Source of the DNA: Alphaproteobacteria bacterium
GTDB lineage: Bacteria; Pseudomonadota; Alphaproteobacteria; M2410
Reading direction: 5' to 3'
Length of the DNA: 40,733 nucleotides
NCBI GenBank assembly: GCA_006226415.1
Contig: SBGZ01000065.1
Span: forward strand, 1-40,733
Within the stretch, counting starts at the first letter, position 1; each line of letters begins with the position of its first letter. Below are positions 17,232 through 25,152 of the stretch, piece after piece. The notes beneath the pieces were generated by a model. The model was given only the letters and a program-made list of their open reading frames with translations, was not told where the DNA came from and did not search any database. A program made the translations under genes and the position numbers.

Positions 17232-18002
17232 ATGACCACCGATCCTTATCTCGTTTTTCTGGACCTCCACCTGCGCCTGCCGCGTCAGGGGCCGGGCGGC
17301 CGCGCCGACACGGAAGCCGCGCTCAAACTCTTGCCACGGCTTCGAAAGCGCGCGTCGATCCTCGACCTCGGCTGCGGAACCGGGGCGCAGACCTTTGATC
17401 TCTTGGCGCTCACGGAAAAATCAAAAACACGGGCCACCGCCATCGACATCCTGCCTCAGGCGCTGCACAAGCTGGTGCACCGCGCCGAGCATTTAAAGAT
17501 CCCCGAAAACCGCCTCGCCATCGAACAAGGAGACATGGAAGAACTCGACCTGCAGGGCGAGACCTTCGATCTGGTTTGGTCGGAAGGCGCGATCTATGTG
17601 CTCGGTTTCCAGCGCGGCCTTGAGCTTTGGCAAAAACACCTCGCCCCCGGCGGCCACATGGTGGTCTCTGAATGGACCTGGCTCACCGACACGCCCTCCT
17701 CCGGCGCCAGCGCCTTCTGGCGCGAGAACTACCCCGGCGCTGAAACCATCGCCGGCAATATTGCCCGCGCCGAGGCGGCAGGCTACGCATGCCTCGGCAC
17801 CCATGAGATGCCCGCGACCACCTGGGAGAAGAGCTATTACGCCCCCATGGAACAGACCATCAACGAAATGAAAAAAGAATTTGCGCCGACCGACCTCGCA
17901 GCCCGGCGCGTTCTTGCGGAGGCAGAACGGGAAATCGAGACCTTCCGGAAATTCGGCGGTGAATACACTTACGTATTTTATGCGCTCGAAAGGCGCGGCT
18001 GA
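17232..18002 (+). CDS. Class I SAM-dependent methyltransferase
   Basis: A 256-residue Rossmann-fold methyltransferase. The SAM motif ILDLGCGTGAQT is at residues 43-54, the second acidic position is ATAIDILPQ near 76, and the post-motif FDLVWSEGAIYVLGF near 113 looks like a small-molecule methyltransferase of the Methyltransf_11/25 type. The substrate cannot be told. The ATG lies 9 bp after the uvrB stop on the same strand, so the gene is probably cotranscribed with uvrB. Its stop meets the end of the convergent PAS_5 gene with no gap. Confidence 0.88.
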   Translation: MTTDPYLVFLDLHLRLPRQGPGGRADTEAALKLLPRLRKRASILDLGCGTGAQTFDLLALTEKSKTRATAIDILPQALHKLVHRAEHLKIPENRLAIEQGDMEELDLQGETFDLVWSEGAIYVLGFQRGLELWQKHLAPGGHMVVSEWTWLTDTPSSGASAFWRENYPGAETIAGNIARAEAAGYACLGTHEMPATTWEKSYYAPMEQTINEMKKEFAPTDLAARRVLAEAEREIETFRKFGGEYTYVFYALERRG

Positions 18003-18491
18003 CTAGACCTTGTTGCTGGAACCTTCTTCGCCCAGGATCTTGCCATTGGCCGCACCCAGGATCTGGGTGATGTTTTCCCCGTCACTGGAGAGCGGCAAAA
18101 GCACCGCCCGGAAGGCAATCTCTTTTCCGTCAAACCGCAACAGCTTTTCTTCCACGAGAACCGCGTCGCGGCGCTCCAGCACCTGACCATAGTGGATGGT
18201 CGCCTTGTCGAGAACTGACTTGGACCAGTCATCATGACCTGACAGGAGAATGCGCGAATATTTGCCCACTTCCGCGCCCATATAGGAAAAAATCGGGAAG
18301 GGATGATCGTGCAGCTGGTCGATCACAAAGCACCAGTGCCAATCGCCACGGAGCTCCGTCGGGTCAATATCGTCCAGCGTAGGGAAGGCGCGCTCACCGG
18401 CTTTATCCAGCCAATACTGCAAAATTCGGCGAATAAGCCGACGCTCGGTTACTTTTGCCTGTACCGTGTCTTCAGGAGTCATCAATGTCAT
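18003..18491 (-). CDS. PAS_5 family single-domain protein
   Basis: A 162-residue protein consisting of one PAS-like domain of the PAS_5 type (formerly DUF1488-like alphaproteobacterial singles): ILQYWLDKAGERAFPTLDDIDP near 24-45, WHWCFVIDQL near 52, and the C-terminal strands LLPLSSDGENITQILGAANG. There is no output domain. Such proteins are common in alphaproteobacteria and of unknown role. The two genes on either side are on the other strand, so it is transcribed alone. Start at 18491 is the first ATG; a second ATG lies three codons further in. Confidence 0.8.
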   Translation of the reverse strand: MTLMTPEDTVQAKVTERRLIRRILQYWLDKAGERAFPTLDDIDPTELRGDWHWCFVIDQLHDHPFPIFSYMGAEVGKYSRILLSGHDDWSKSVLDKATIHYGQVLERRDAVLVEEKLLRFDGKEIAFRAVLLPLSSDGENITQILGAANGKILGEEGSSNKV

Positions 18492-18701
18492 GGCTTCACA
18501 CCCTTGTATTAGCTCACGATCTCAGACTAATTCGAAAGATTAAAATTACCGCTAACGCTATTCTTCAAACTTTTCGCAAAACGGATAATATTTCCGCAGA
18601 AAATGGCGATTTCCGGCTTTGGAAAAGTGAATCGCTGCTTATATAAAAGGGCAAGAGCCCGGCGCCGCCCGTCGGGAAGCGCTGGAGCTTGAGGGGATCG
18701 G

Positions 18702-19703
18702 ATGCTGGACATACCAATGGACAACATGGCCGTAGCAGGTCTGGCCATCGTCTTTGGCCTTGGGCTATTGCTTTTTGCCGGCGATCTCTTGGTGCGCGGA
18801 TCGGTGGCCCTGGCCCTGAAATTCCAGATCCCCCCCATGGTCATCGGCCTGACCATTGTCGCTTTCGGCACCTCCGCGCCGGAACTCTTCATCGGTGTTC
18901 AGTCGGTCTTTTCGGGCAATGTCGGCATCGCGCTCGGCAATGTGGTCGGGTCGAACATCGCCAATGTGCTGCTGGTGCTGGGCATCCCCTCCATGATTTA
19001 CCCGACCGTGTGCAAGCAACCCGCGATCCGTCGCAACACCATCCTCATGATCGGCGCCACCATGATGTTTATCTTTATGGCCCGGGACGCGCATCTGTCC
19101 TTCGCCAATGGCGTCACCATGCTGATCCTCTTGCTCGCCTATTTGGGCTACTGGGCAAACCACACCGCCAAAAAGCCGGGCGCCGACCCCCTGGCGGACG
19201 AATTGACCGATATTGACGGGATCGACGGCCTGCCAAAAAGCGGTCTGGCCATGGTGAATTTTCTCATCCTTGGACTGGTTGGGCTGCCGCTCGGCGCCAA
19301 ACTTATGGTGGATGGCGGCGTTTCCGTTGCCCACTATCTGCAGGTGGACGAGGCCCTGATCGGTTTGACCCTGATCGCAGTTGGCACCTCTCTGCCCGAG
19401 CTGGCCACGACCGTTGTCGCGGCCATGCGGCGCCACTCAGGTCTGGCCATCGGCAATGTGATTGGCTCGAACCTGTTTAATCTTTTCGGCGTCATGGGGG
19501 TCACCACATTGGTAGCCGGGGAAAGCGGCATTGACGTGGACCGCCATTTGATCGGCTTTGATTTCTGGGTCATGTTGGGCGCGGCCCTCGCCCTGGTGCC
19601 CTTCGCCTTATGGCACAAGCCCATCACCCGGCCCTGGGGACTTGTCTTCCTCCTGCTGTATCTGGCTTATATCGTGCTCATTTTTGACGTCACCACCCTT
19701 TGA
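18702..19703 (+). CDS. Calcium/sodium antiporter (CaCA family)
   Basis: A 333-residue inner-membrane cation exchanger of the YrbG type. Two inverted alpha-repeats are clear: VAFGTSAPELFIG plus GNVVGSNIANVLLVLG in the first half and IAVGTSLPELATT plus GNVIGSNLFNLFGVMG in the second. About ten hydrophobic segments are visible. The GAGGGGATCGG before ATG 18702 provides a ribosome binding site. ATG at 18717 (MDNM) is an alternative start. The SDR gene starts 14 bp after its stop. Transport of Ca2+ against Na+ is the family activity; in some bacteria the ion partner is uncertain. Confidence 0.93.
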   Translation: MLDIPMDNMAVAGLAIVFGLGLLLFAGDLLVRGSVALALKFQIPPMVIGLTIVAFGTSAPELFIGVQSVFSGNVGIALGNVVGSNIANVLLVLGIPSMIYPTVCKQPAIRRNTILMIGATMMFIFMARDAHLSFANGVTMLILLLAYLGYWANHTAKKPGADPLADELTDIDGIDGLPKSGLAMVNFLILGLVGLPLGAKLMVDGGVSVAHYLQVDEALIGLTLIAVGTSLPELATTVVAAMRRHSGLAIGNVIGSNLFNLFGVMGVTTLVAGESGIDVDRHLIGFDFWVMLGAALALVPFALWHKPITRPWGLVFLLLYLAYIVLIFDVTTL

Positions 19704-19717
19704 AGGTGAGAAGCTCA

Positions 19718-20482
19718 ATGACCACCACACACAAAAATGCCCTGATTACCGGCGCCGCAGCCCGTCTTGGGCGCGCGATCGCCAAAAGCCTGGCGGGTGA
19801 TGGGTGGTCCATCGCCATCCACTACGGTCAGTCGCGCGAAGCGGCAGAGGATTTGGCGAGGGAGCTTTCGCAGAAGGGCGTCACCGCCGTCCCGCTTCAA
19901 GCTGACCTCACCCGGGAAGACGAAGTCACAGCCCTCGCCCAAAAGGCCCGCGCGGCGCTCGGCCCCCTCACCTGTCTCGTCAACAATGCTTCCGCTTTTG
20001 AAAATGACACTCTGGAGACCATGACGCGGGCCTCCTGGGATATGCATATCGAGACAAATCTCCGCGCGCCGCTGGTCCTCGCGCAGGAATTTGCCCGTCA
20101 GCTCCCAGAAGGAGAAAAGGGCAATATTATCAACATGCTGGATCAGAGGGTGTGGAAGCTGACGCCGCAGTTCCTCACCTATACGCTTTCCAAGACCGGG
20201 CTTTGGACCCTTACTCAGACCCTGGCGCAGGCGCTCGGGCCGCAGATCCGGGTCAACGCCATTGGCCCAGGCCCGACCTTGAAGAATAAACGGCAATCGG
20301 ACGAGGATTTCGCCAGGCAGATTGCCGCAACGCCTCTCCAGCGCGGGGCAACGCCGGAGGAAATCGCGGCTGGTGTTCAATTCATCCTCGCCAGCCCATC
20401 CATGACCGGGCAAATGATCGCCCTGGACGGGGGCCAACATCTCATTTGGCAGACGCCCGATGTGGTCGGCCTCACGGAATAG
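19718..20482 (+). CDS. SDR family oxidoreductase, pteridine reductase/FolM-like
   Basis: A 254-residue short-chain dehydrogenase. NADP(H) motif TGAAARLG at 11-18, CLVNNAS near 90, YTLSK (Tyr and Lys of the active site) near 155, and the tail GQMIALDGGQHLIWQTPDV. At the place of the usual catalytic Ser the sequence reads NMLDQRVW, that is Asp, as in pteridine reductase PTR1 and FolM rather than in ordinary SDRs. It lies 70 bp before folB, supporting a role in reducing dihydrobiopterin/dihydromonapterin or dihydrofolate. The ATG at 19718 (MTTTHKNALITG) has AAGGTGAG 8 nt upstream and is preferred to an in-frame ATG at 19700. Confidence 0.85.
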   Translation: MTTTHKNALITGAAARLGRAIAKSLAGDGWSIAIHYGQSREAAEDLARELSQKGVTAVPLQADLTREDEVTALAQKARAALGPLTCLVNNASAFENDTLETMTRASWDMHIETNLRAPLVLAQEFARQLPEGEKGNIINMLDQRVWKLTPQFLTYTLSKTGLWTLTQTLAQALGPQIRVNAIGPGPTLKNKRQSDEDFARQIAATPLQRGATPEEIAAGVQFILASPSMTGQMIALDGGQHLIWQTPDVVGLTE

Positions 20483-20552
20483 CAACGCCGTGCTGGCTTT
20501 CAGGCCTTGTATTGGGTATGAAGCAGGCAAACATCTGAAGGAATATGGGGTC

Positions 20553-20954
20553 ATGACCGGAAACGTTCATCCACTCAACATTGCCAGCGCGGCTCAATCT
20601 CTGCGGCATGTCTTTGTGCGCGATCTGACCCTGGACGCCAGCATTGGCATTTATGACCACGAGCGCGAGGGAGCTCAGCCGGTTCGCATCAACATCGACC
20701 TGACGGTGCTCGAAGCAGCGACCGATCTTGGGGATAACATCCAAAATGTTGTTTGTTATGAAGAGGTTGTCAAAAAGGTCAAAGGCATCATCGCCTCCGG
20801 TCATATCCATTTGGTGGAAACCCTGGCCGAGCAGATCGCCGAAAACTGCTTGCTCGACGAGCGGGTCAAGGTCGCGCGGGTGCGTGTTGAAAAGCTGACC
20901 CCCATCCCCGAAGCGTCAAGTGTAGGGGTTGAAATCGAACGCATCAGAAGTTGA
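20553..20954 (+). CDS. folB: Dihydroneopterin aldolase
   Basis: A 133-residue enzyme of folate synthesis that cleaves 7,8-dihydroneopterin to 6-hydroxymethyl-dihydropterin. Family features are VFVRDLTLDASIGIYDHEREGAQPVRI, then NVVCYEEVVKKV (glutamate of the pterin pocket), HLVETLAEQIAE, and the catalytic-lysine segment VRVEKLTPIPEASSVGVEIER near the end. The upstream in-frame ATG at 20460 lies inside the SDR gene; ATG 20553 with AAGGAATATGGGG before it is the natural start. Unlike most folB genes it is not followed by folK in this window. Confidence 0.93.
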   Translation: MTGNVHPLNIASAAQSLRHVFVRDLTLDASIGIYDHEREGAQPVRINIDLTVLEAATDLGDNIQNVVCYEEVVKKVKGIIASGHIHLVETLAEQIAENCLLDERVKVARVRVEKLTPIPEASSVGVEIERIRS

Positions 20955-21015
20955 GGGCAAGCCCAATCCTGTCCGAACAGTCAGGCGAGTTTTGCACATC
21001 AGCTTCTTTCGGCTG

Positions 21016-21031
21016 TTAAGGTTTGGTTAAC
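21016..21031 (+). promoter_or_regulatory. Full CtrA binding site (TTAA-N7-TTAAC)
   Basis: TTAA-GGTTTGG-TTAAC matches the alphaproteobacterial CtrA consensus exactly, including the 7-bp spacing and the final C. It lies about 300 bp before the uvrC start and 60 bp after folB. Function as a binding site is inferred from the consensus only. Confidence 0.6.
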
Positions 21032-21106
21032 CACGTATTTTTTCACCCTAAACCGGTTCATTCGCCAATCTTTCAAAATTTATGTGTAAATTCAAAACGT
21101 TAACGA

Positions 21107-21125
21107 TTGCACAAATTTTGTGCAA
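21107..21125. promoter_or_regulatory. Perfect 19-bp palindrome, candidate operator
   Basis: TTGCACAAA-T-TTTGTGCAA has 9-bp perfect arms around one base. It lies in AT-rich DNA about 200 bp before uvrC. The size and symmetry suit a dimeric helix-turn-helix protein. The cognate regulator is unknown. Confidence 0.55.
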
Positions 21126-21174
21126 TTTGCAGGAAGCCTAGGTTTTATTTGAATCTCGGGAATCAGCGCGGCAA

Positions 21175-21209
21175 TTGTCCACAGACTTATCCACAGAAAT
21201 GGTGGACAA
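21175..21209. promoter_or_regulatory. Cluster of DnaA-box-like sites
   Basis: TTGTCCACA (21175-21183), the consensus box TTATCCACA (21187-21195) and, inverted, TTGTCCACC (21201-21209). The outer two also form an 8-bp inverted repeat TTGTCCAC/GTGGACAA around the consensus box. One exact and two near-matches in 35 bp is more than chance would usually give. Confidence 0.55.
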
Positions 21210-21327
21210 CTGACGCAGGGCGACGAAGCCGATCAAATCCGGCAAAAGGCATGTCGGCAAGCCCCTCCGGCTGAGATAGTATAAACAACTGAAACAACAA
21301 GACTATTTTTAGGACGTATACGGACGA

Positions 21328-23223
21328 ATGAGCGAGGAGAACAACAGATCGCAGATCCCCCCCGCCCCGCACGGGGGCCCACAGGTGATTGCGCGTTTCG
21401 TCAAAATGCTCCCTTCCGGTCCCGGCGTTTACCGCATGCTGGATGCCAAAGGTGAAGTTCTTTACGTCGGCAAGGCTCGCAACCTGAAAAAGCGGGTGAG
21501 CAGCTACGCCAAATCCGGCGGTCACACCAATCGCATCGCTAAAATGATCTCCCTCACGGCCTCAATGGAATTCGTCACCACCCGGTCCGAGACCGAGGCC
21601 TTGCTGCTGGAAGCCAATCTGATCAAGAAGTTTCGCCCGCGCTACAATGTGCTTTTGCGCGACGACAAGAGCTTTCCCTACATCCTGGTGCGCCGGGACC
21701 ATGACGTGCCGCAAATCCTCAAGCATCGCGGCGCCCGCTCCATCAAAGGCGATTACTACGGCCCCTTTGCCTCAGCGGGCTCGGTGACCCGCACGCTCAA
21801 CGTGCTACAACGCGGTTTCCTCCTGCGCACCTGCTCGGACAGCACCTATGAAAGCCGAACCCGACCGTGTCTGCTGTTTCAGATCAAGCGCTGCAGCGCC
21901 CCTTGCACCGGTGAGATTTCCGTTCAGGGCTACAACGAATTGGTAGACCAGGCCGAAGACTTTCTGAAAGGCAAGGACCGAAAAATCCATGACGCCATGA
22001 CCCGCCGCATGGAAGAAGCCGCCGAGGCCCTCGATTTTGAAACCGCCGCGGTCTACCGCGACCGGGTGAAAGCTCTCAGCCACATCCATTTGGCGCAAGG
22101 CATCAATCCCAACACCGTCAGCGAAGCCGATGTTATTGCCGCCTACACCGAGGGCGCGGCGACCTGTGTTGAGGTCTTTTTCTTCCGGTCCGGTCAAAAC
22201 TGGGGCAACCGCGCCTATTTCCCCCGCCACGACAAAGCCCATTCCACGGCCGAAGTCCTGTCGGCTTTCATCAGCCAGTTTTACGACAACAAACCCTTGC
22301 CCAAGCAGATCATCCTGTCAGAGGCCATCGAGGACATGGATCTCATGGCGGAGGCTTTCACGCTCCGGGCAGAACACAAGATTGAAATCCTTGTGCCGCA
22401 ACGCGGCGAGAAGCGCTCCCTTGTCGAGCACGCCATCGCCAATGCGAAAGAAGCGCTGGAGCGCCGCATGGCCGAAAGCGCCACCCAGCGACAACTCCTC
22501 GAAGGGGTTGCCGATCTCTTTGACATGGAAGCACCGCCTGAACGCATTGAGATATACGACAACTCGCACATTCAGGGCACCAATGCTCTGGGCGGCATGG
22601 TGGTGGCCGGCCCGGACGGCTTTATTAAGAACCAATACCGCAAGTTCAACATCAAGGACCCCAATGTCGCCCCCGGCGATGACTACGCCATGATGAGAGA
22701 GGTCCTGACCCGGCGCTTCTCACGGCTTTTAAAGGAAGCCGCCTCCAGCGACAGCGATGAGCGCCCGGCAAACTGGCCGGATCTTGTCCTCATTGATGGC
22801 GGCGCCGGGCAGCTTTCCGTCACCGAGGAGGTCTTCAAGGATCTCGGCGTCGAAAATGTCACGCTGGTCTCCATCGCCAAGGGCCCGGACCGCGATGCAG
22901 GCCTGGAGAAATTTCACATGCCGGGCCGCGCCCCCTTCATGATCGACCCCAAAAGCCCTGTGCTCTACTACCTCCAGCGCTTGCGGGATGAAGCCCACCG
23001 TTTTGCCATCGGCTCCCACCGCGCCCGGCGCAAGAAGTCCATGGGCACATCCCCTCTCGATGAAATCCCGGGCATCGGCGGCAGGCGTAAGCGGGCTCTT
23101 CTTAATCACTTCGGCTCCGCCCGCGCGGTCTCCAATGCCGCCCTGACGGATTTGGAAGCCGTGGAAGGTATCTCTAAATCCATGGCCGAGCGCATTTACG
23201 GTCATTTCCGCGCCAACACATGA
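21328..23223 (+). CDS. uvrC: Excinuclease ABC subunit UvrC
   Basis: A 631-residue dual-incision nuclease of nucleotide excision repair. The GIY-YIG domain carries GVYR at 33-36 and [12 protein letters not shown] at 46-57; the UVR motif ([23 protein letters not shown]) lies near 222-244; the 5'-incision RNase H-like domain includes [19 protein letters not shown] near 408; and a double helix-hairpin-helix ([17 protein letters not shown] and [11 protein letters not shown]) ends the protein. Length is normal. The stop overlaps the region just before moaD, so the three genes uvrC-moaD-moaE look cotranscribed. The pgsA gene often found between uvrC and moaD in alphaproteobacteria is absent. Confidence 0.97.
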   Translation: MSEENNRSQIPPAPHGGPQVIARFVKMLPSGPGVYRMLDAKGEVLYVGKARNLKKRVSSYAKSGGHTNRIAKMISLTASMEFVTTRSETEALLLEANLIKKFRPRYNVLLRDDKSFPYILVRRDHDVPQILKHRGARSIKGDYYGPFASAGSVTRTLNVLQRGFLLRTCSDSTYESRTRPCLLFQIKRCSAPCTGEISVQGYNELVDQAEDFLKGKDRKIHDAMTRRMEEAAEALDFETAAVYRDRVKALSHIHLAQGINPNTVSEADVIAAYTEGAATCVEVFFFRSGQNWGNRAYFPRHDKAHSTAEVLSAFISQFYDNKPLPKQIILSEAIEDMDLMAEAFTLRAEHKIEILVPQRGEKRSLVEHAIANAKEALERRMAESATQRQLLEGVADLFDMEAPPERIEIYDNSHIQGTNALGGMVVAGPDGFIKNQYRKFNIKDPNVAPGDDYAMMREVLTRRFSRLLKEAASSDSDERPANWPDLVLIDGGAGQLSVTEEVFKDLGVENVTLVSIAKGPDRDAGLEKFHMPGRAPFMIDPKSPVLYYLQRLRDEAHRFAIGSHRARRKKSMGTSPLDEIPGIGGRRKRALLNHFGSARAVSNAALTDLEAVEGISKSMAERIYGHFRANT

Positions 23224-23231
23224 GGACCCCC

Positions 23232-23483
23232 ATGAAGCTTCTTTATTTTGCCTGGATGCGCCAGCGCATTGGAACCGGCGAGGAAACCCTCACCAAACCC
23301 GATGGGATGGCGACCGTGGCAGAGCTGATCGCCCATCTTGCGGCCCGGGGACCGGGCTATGCGGCCGCCTTTGAAAACCCCGCAGTGATCAAGGTGGCCA
23401 TCAATCAGGACTATGCCGATTTTACGAGCCCGATTGCCGATGGCGATGAAATCGCTTTCTTTCCGCCCGTGACCGGAGGGTGA
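23232..23483 (+). CDS. moaD: Molybdopterin synthase sulfur carrier subunit MoaD
   Basis: An 83-residue ubiquitin-fold protein ending in GG (PPVTGG), whose C-terminal thiocarboxylate donates sulfur to precursor Z in molybdopterin synthesis. It begins MKLLYFAWMRQRIG, the usual MoaD beginning; GAGGA lies 5 nt before this ATG. An in-frame ATG at 23220 overlapping the uvrC stop is possible but less likely. Its stop overlaps the moaE region, consistent with the two subunits being made together. MsrP in this window is a molybdopterin user. Confidence 0.93.
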   Translation: MKLLYFAWMRQRIGTGEETLTKPDGMATVAELIAHLAARGPGYAAAFENPAVIKVAINQDYADFTSPIADGDEIAFFPPVTGG

Positions 23484-23488
23484 TTCAG

Positions 23489-23935
23489 ATGATCAGCGTA
23501 CAAGCCGAACCCTTTGATTTGAGCCGCGAACTCGCCTTACTCACAGACGGCCGCACTGACATTGGCGCCATTGTCACTTTCACTGGCCGCGTGCGTGATT
23601 TAGGCGAGGCGTTCCTCAAAGCCATGACCCTGGAACATTATCCGGGCATGACAGAGCGACAATTGGAAGAGATTGAAAACGAGGCGCAGACGCGCTGGCC
23701 CTTACAGGCAAGTCGGATCATTCACCGCTACGGACGGCTTGAGCCAGGCGACGACATCGTTCTGGTGATCACCTGCTCCGCCCACCGCCAGGCCGCCTTT
23801 GAGGCCGCCAGCTTCCTGATGGATTGGCTCAAAACCAAAGCGCCATTTTGGAAGGTCGAAGAAACCGAGACCGGCGAAACATGGGTCGAGGCCAAGGCTG
23901 AGGACGATGCCGCTGCGGATAAATGGGGCAAGTGA
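23489..23935 (+). CDS. moaE: Molybdopterin synthase catalytic subunit MoaE
   Basis: A 148-residue protein that with MoaD forms molybdopterin synthase. Family features are FTGRVRD near 35, LEHYPGMTERQLEEI near 50, the HRYGRLEPGDDIVLV segment near 79, and the catalytic-lysine stretch LKTKAPFWKVE near 116-126. ATG 23489 has GGAGGG 8 nt upstream; a GTG at 23480 overlapping the moaD stop is an alternative start. Two paired GC-rich palindromes follow the gene. Confidence 0.93.
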   Translation: MISVQAEPFDLSRELALLTDGRTDIGAIVTFTGRVRDLGEAFLKAMTLEHYPGMTERQLEEIENEAQTRWPLQASRIIHRYGRLEPGDDIVLVITCSAHRQAAFEAASFLMDWLKTKAPFWKVEETETGETWVEAKAEDDAAADKWGK

Positions 23936-23951
23936 CCCTTAAATTTTCACG

Positions 23952-24030
23952 CTCCCCCGCGAAGGCGGGGGTCCAGAGCCGCCCGGCAAGACGATCATTT
24001 GTCGCCCTGGGTTCCCGCCTGCGCGGGAAC
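23952..24030. repeat. Pair of GC-rich palindromic repeats after moaE
   Basis: CTCCCCCGCGAAGGCGGGGG with trailing TCCAGAG (from 23952) and GTTCCCGCCTGCGCGGGAAC (24011-24030) with leading CCTGG. The pair has the same order and outward bases as at 9636-9715. It lies between moaE and the stop-proximal structured element of ilvE. Confidence 0.8.
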
Positions 24031-24064
24031 GCCTATAACGAAGAGTGGAATGTTTGAAATGAAC

Positions 24065-24136
24065 GAGGCCCGACCGGGCCTCGGGCGAAAGCCCGCCCCC
24101 GCGGAGGCCGTGCGCTATGCGCACTGGCCGTGAGCG
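24065..24136 (-). repeat. Structured stop-codon-proximal element, copy 2
   Basis: In plus orientation: hairpin GAGGCCCG-AC-CGGGCCTC (24065-24082), hairpin CGGGC-GAAA-GCCCG (24082-24095), GCGGA, stem GGCC.g.TGCGC-tat-GCGCA.ct.GGCC, then GTGAGCG (24130-24136). The ilvE stop codon is 3 nt further on. Compared with copies 1 and 3 both stem sections differ in sequence on both sides, yet pair fully. Confidence 0.8.
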
Positions 24137-24139
24137 AAT

Positions 24140-25012
24140 TTAAGAATTCACCAAAGTCGCGTAGTCGTTCATCAAGGCTTCCGACAGGGCGCCCGGCGTA
24201 AATGTGTAAGGACCAATCTGCGACACAGGGGTCACTTCCGCCGCCGTGCCGGTGATGAAGCACTCTTCAAAATCCGCCATCTCTTCTGGCTGAATGGCGC
24301 GTTCCACCACTTCAATCTGCCGCGCCTTGGCAAGGTCGATCACCGTGCGCCGCGTGATGCCATCAAGAAAACAATCCGGCTTTGGTGTATGCAGGGTTTC
24401 CCCCAGACGGAAGAACACATTCGCGCCTGTCGCCTCCGCGACCAGACCGCGATAGTCGAGCATCATGGAGTCATTAAAGCCTTCATTTTCCGCCTTATGC
24501 TTGGAGAGGGTGCAGATCATGTAAAGCCCCGCCGCTTTGGCCTTGCAGGGGATCGTATCCGGTGCCGGCCGGCGCCAGTCGGAAATATTCATCCGAATAC
24601 CTTTCAGCCGTTCCGCCGGATCGAAATAAGACGGCCACTCCCAGACCGCAATGGCGACATTGATCCGGCTCGATTGCGCCGAAACCCCCATCATCTCCGA
24701 ACCCCGCCAGGCGACAGGCCGAACATAAGCGTCTTGAAGCCCCTGTGCCTCGAGAGCCTCATAATTGGCCGCATCGATTTCATCCATGGTGAAGGGAATT
24801 TCAAACCCGAGCTGGTTCGCTGAAAAAAACAGGCGCTCCGTATGCTCGCGCAATTTGAAGATCTTGCCGCCATAGGCGCGCTGTCCTTCAAAAACACTGG
24901 AAGCGTAATGCAAGGCATGGGACAGCACGTGCAACCTGGCTTCTGTCCAGGGCACCAATTGCCCGTTCATCCAGATAAAGCCATCACGCTGATCAAAAGG
25001 ACGTTGATCCAT
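24140..25012 (-). CDS. ilvE: Branched-chain amino acid aminotransferase
   Basis: A 290-residue fold-type IV PLP aminotransferase that makes leucine, isoleucine and valine from their keto acids. PLP lysine K159 lies in IPCKAKAAGLYM, the same number as in the E. coli enzyme; HALHYASSVFEGQRAY is at 32-47, the EATGANVFF cofactor segment at about 193-201, and GTAAEVTPV near 263. It is divergent from the MarR-type gene with 140 bp between. A D-amino-acid-type aminotransferase is the main alternative, but HYASSVFEG(Q/I)R and overall length favour IlvE. Confidence 0.93.
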   Translation of the reverse strand: MDQRPFDQRDGFIWMNGQLVPWTEARLHVLSHALHYASSVFEGQRAYGGKIFKLREHTERLFFSANQLGFEIPFTMDEIDAANYEALEAQGLQDAYVRPVAWRGSEMMGVSAQSSRINVAIAVWEWPSYFDPAERLKGIRMNISDWRRPAPDTIPCKAKAAGLYMICTLSKHKAENEGFNDSMMLDYRGLVAEATGANVFFRLGETLHTPKPDCFLDGITRRTVIDLAKARQIEVVERAIQPEEMADFEECFITGTAAEVTPVSQIGPYTFTPGALSEALMNDYATLVNS

Positions 25013-25152
25013 TGCCCCACTCCATTTCTTTGCATCTGATAATTTTTGGCAGAGTTACGCCACAAAACACCTGCGGTGATACAGCTACTTGCCAGAAAGA
25101 TCATTTCGTTTAGATATTGCAATTTGTAACATTCTAAGTATTATACGTCAAC

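Larger units (their letters stand above)
20955..21327. promoter_or_regulatory. AT-rich regulatory region between folB and uvrC
   Basis: A 373-bp gap without a gene. It contains a perfect CtrA-type site at 21016-21031, an AT-rich stretch at about 21035-21130, a perfect palindrome at 21107-21125 and three DnaA-box-like 9-mers at 21175-21209 (TTGTCCACA, TTATCCACA and an inverted TTGTCCACC). No terminator is obvious for folB. The arrangement suggests cell-cycle control or replication-initiator binding; see the separate entries. Confidence 0.6.

Noticed and set aside
19715-20554. 279-codon antisense frame opposite the SDR gene
   Set aside because: Covers the SDR and part of folB; no start site or recognisable domain.
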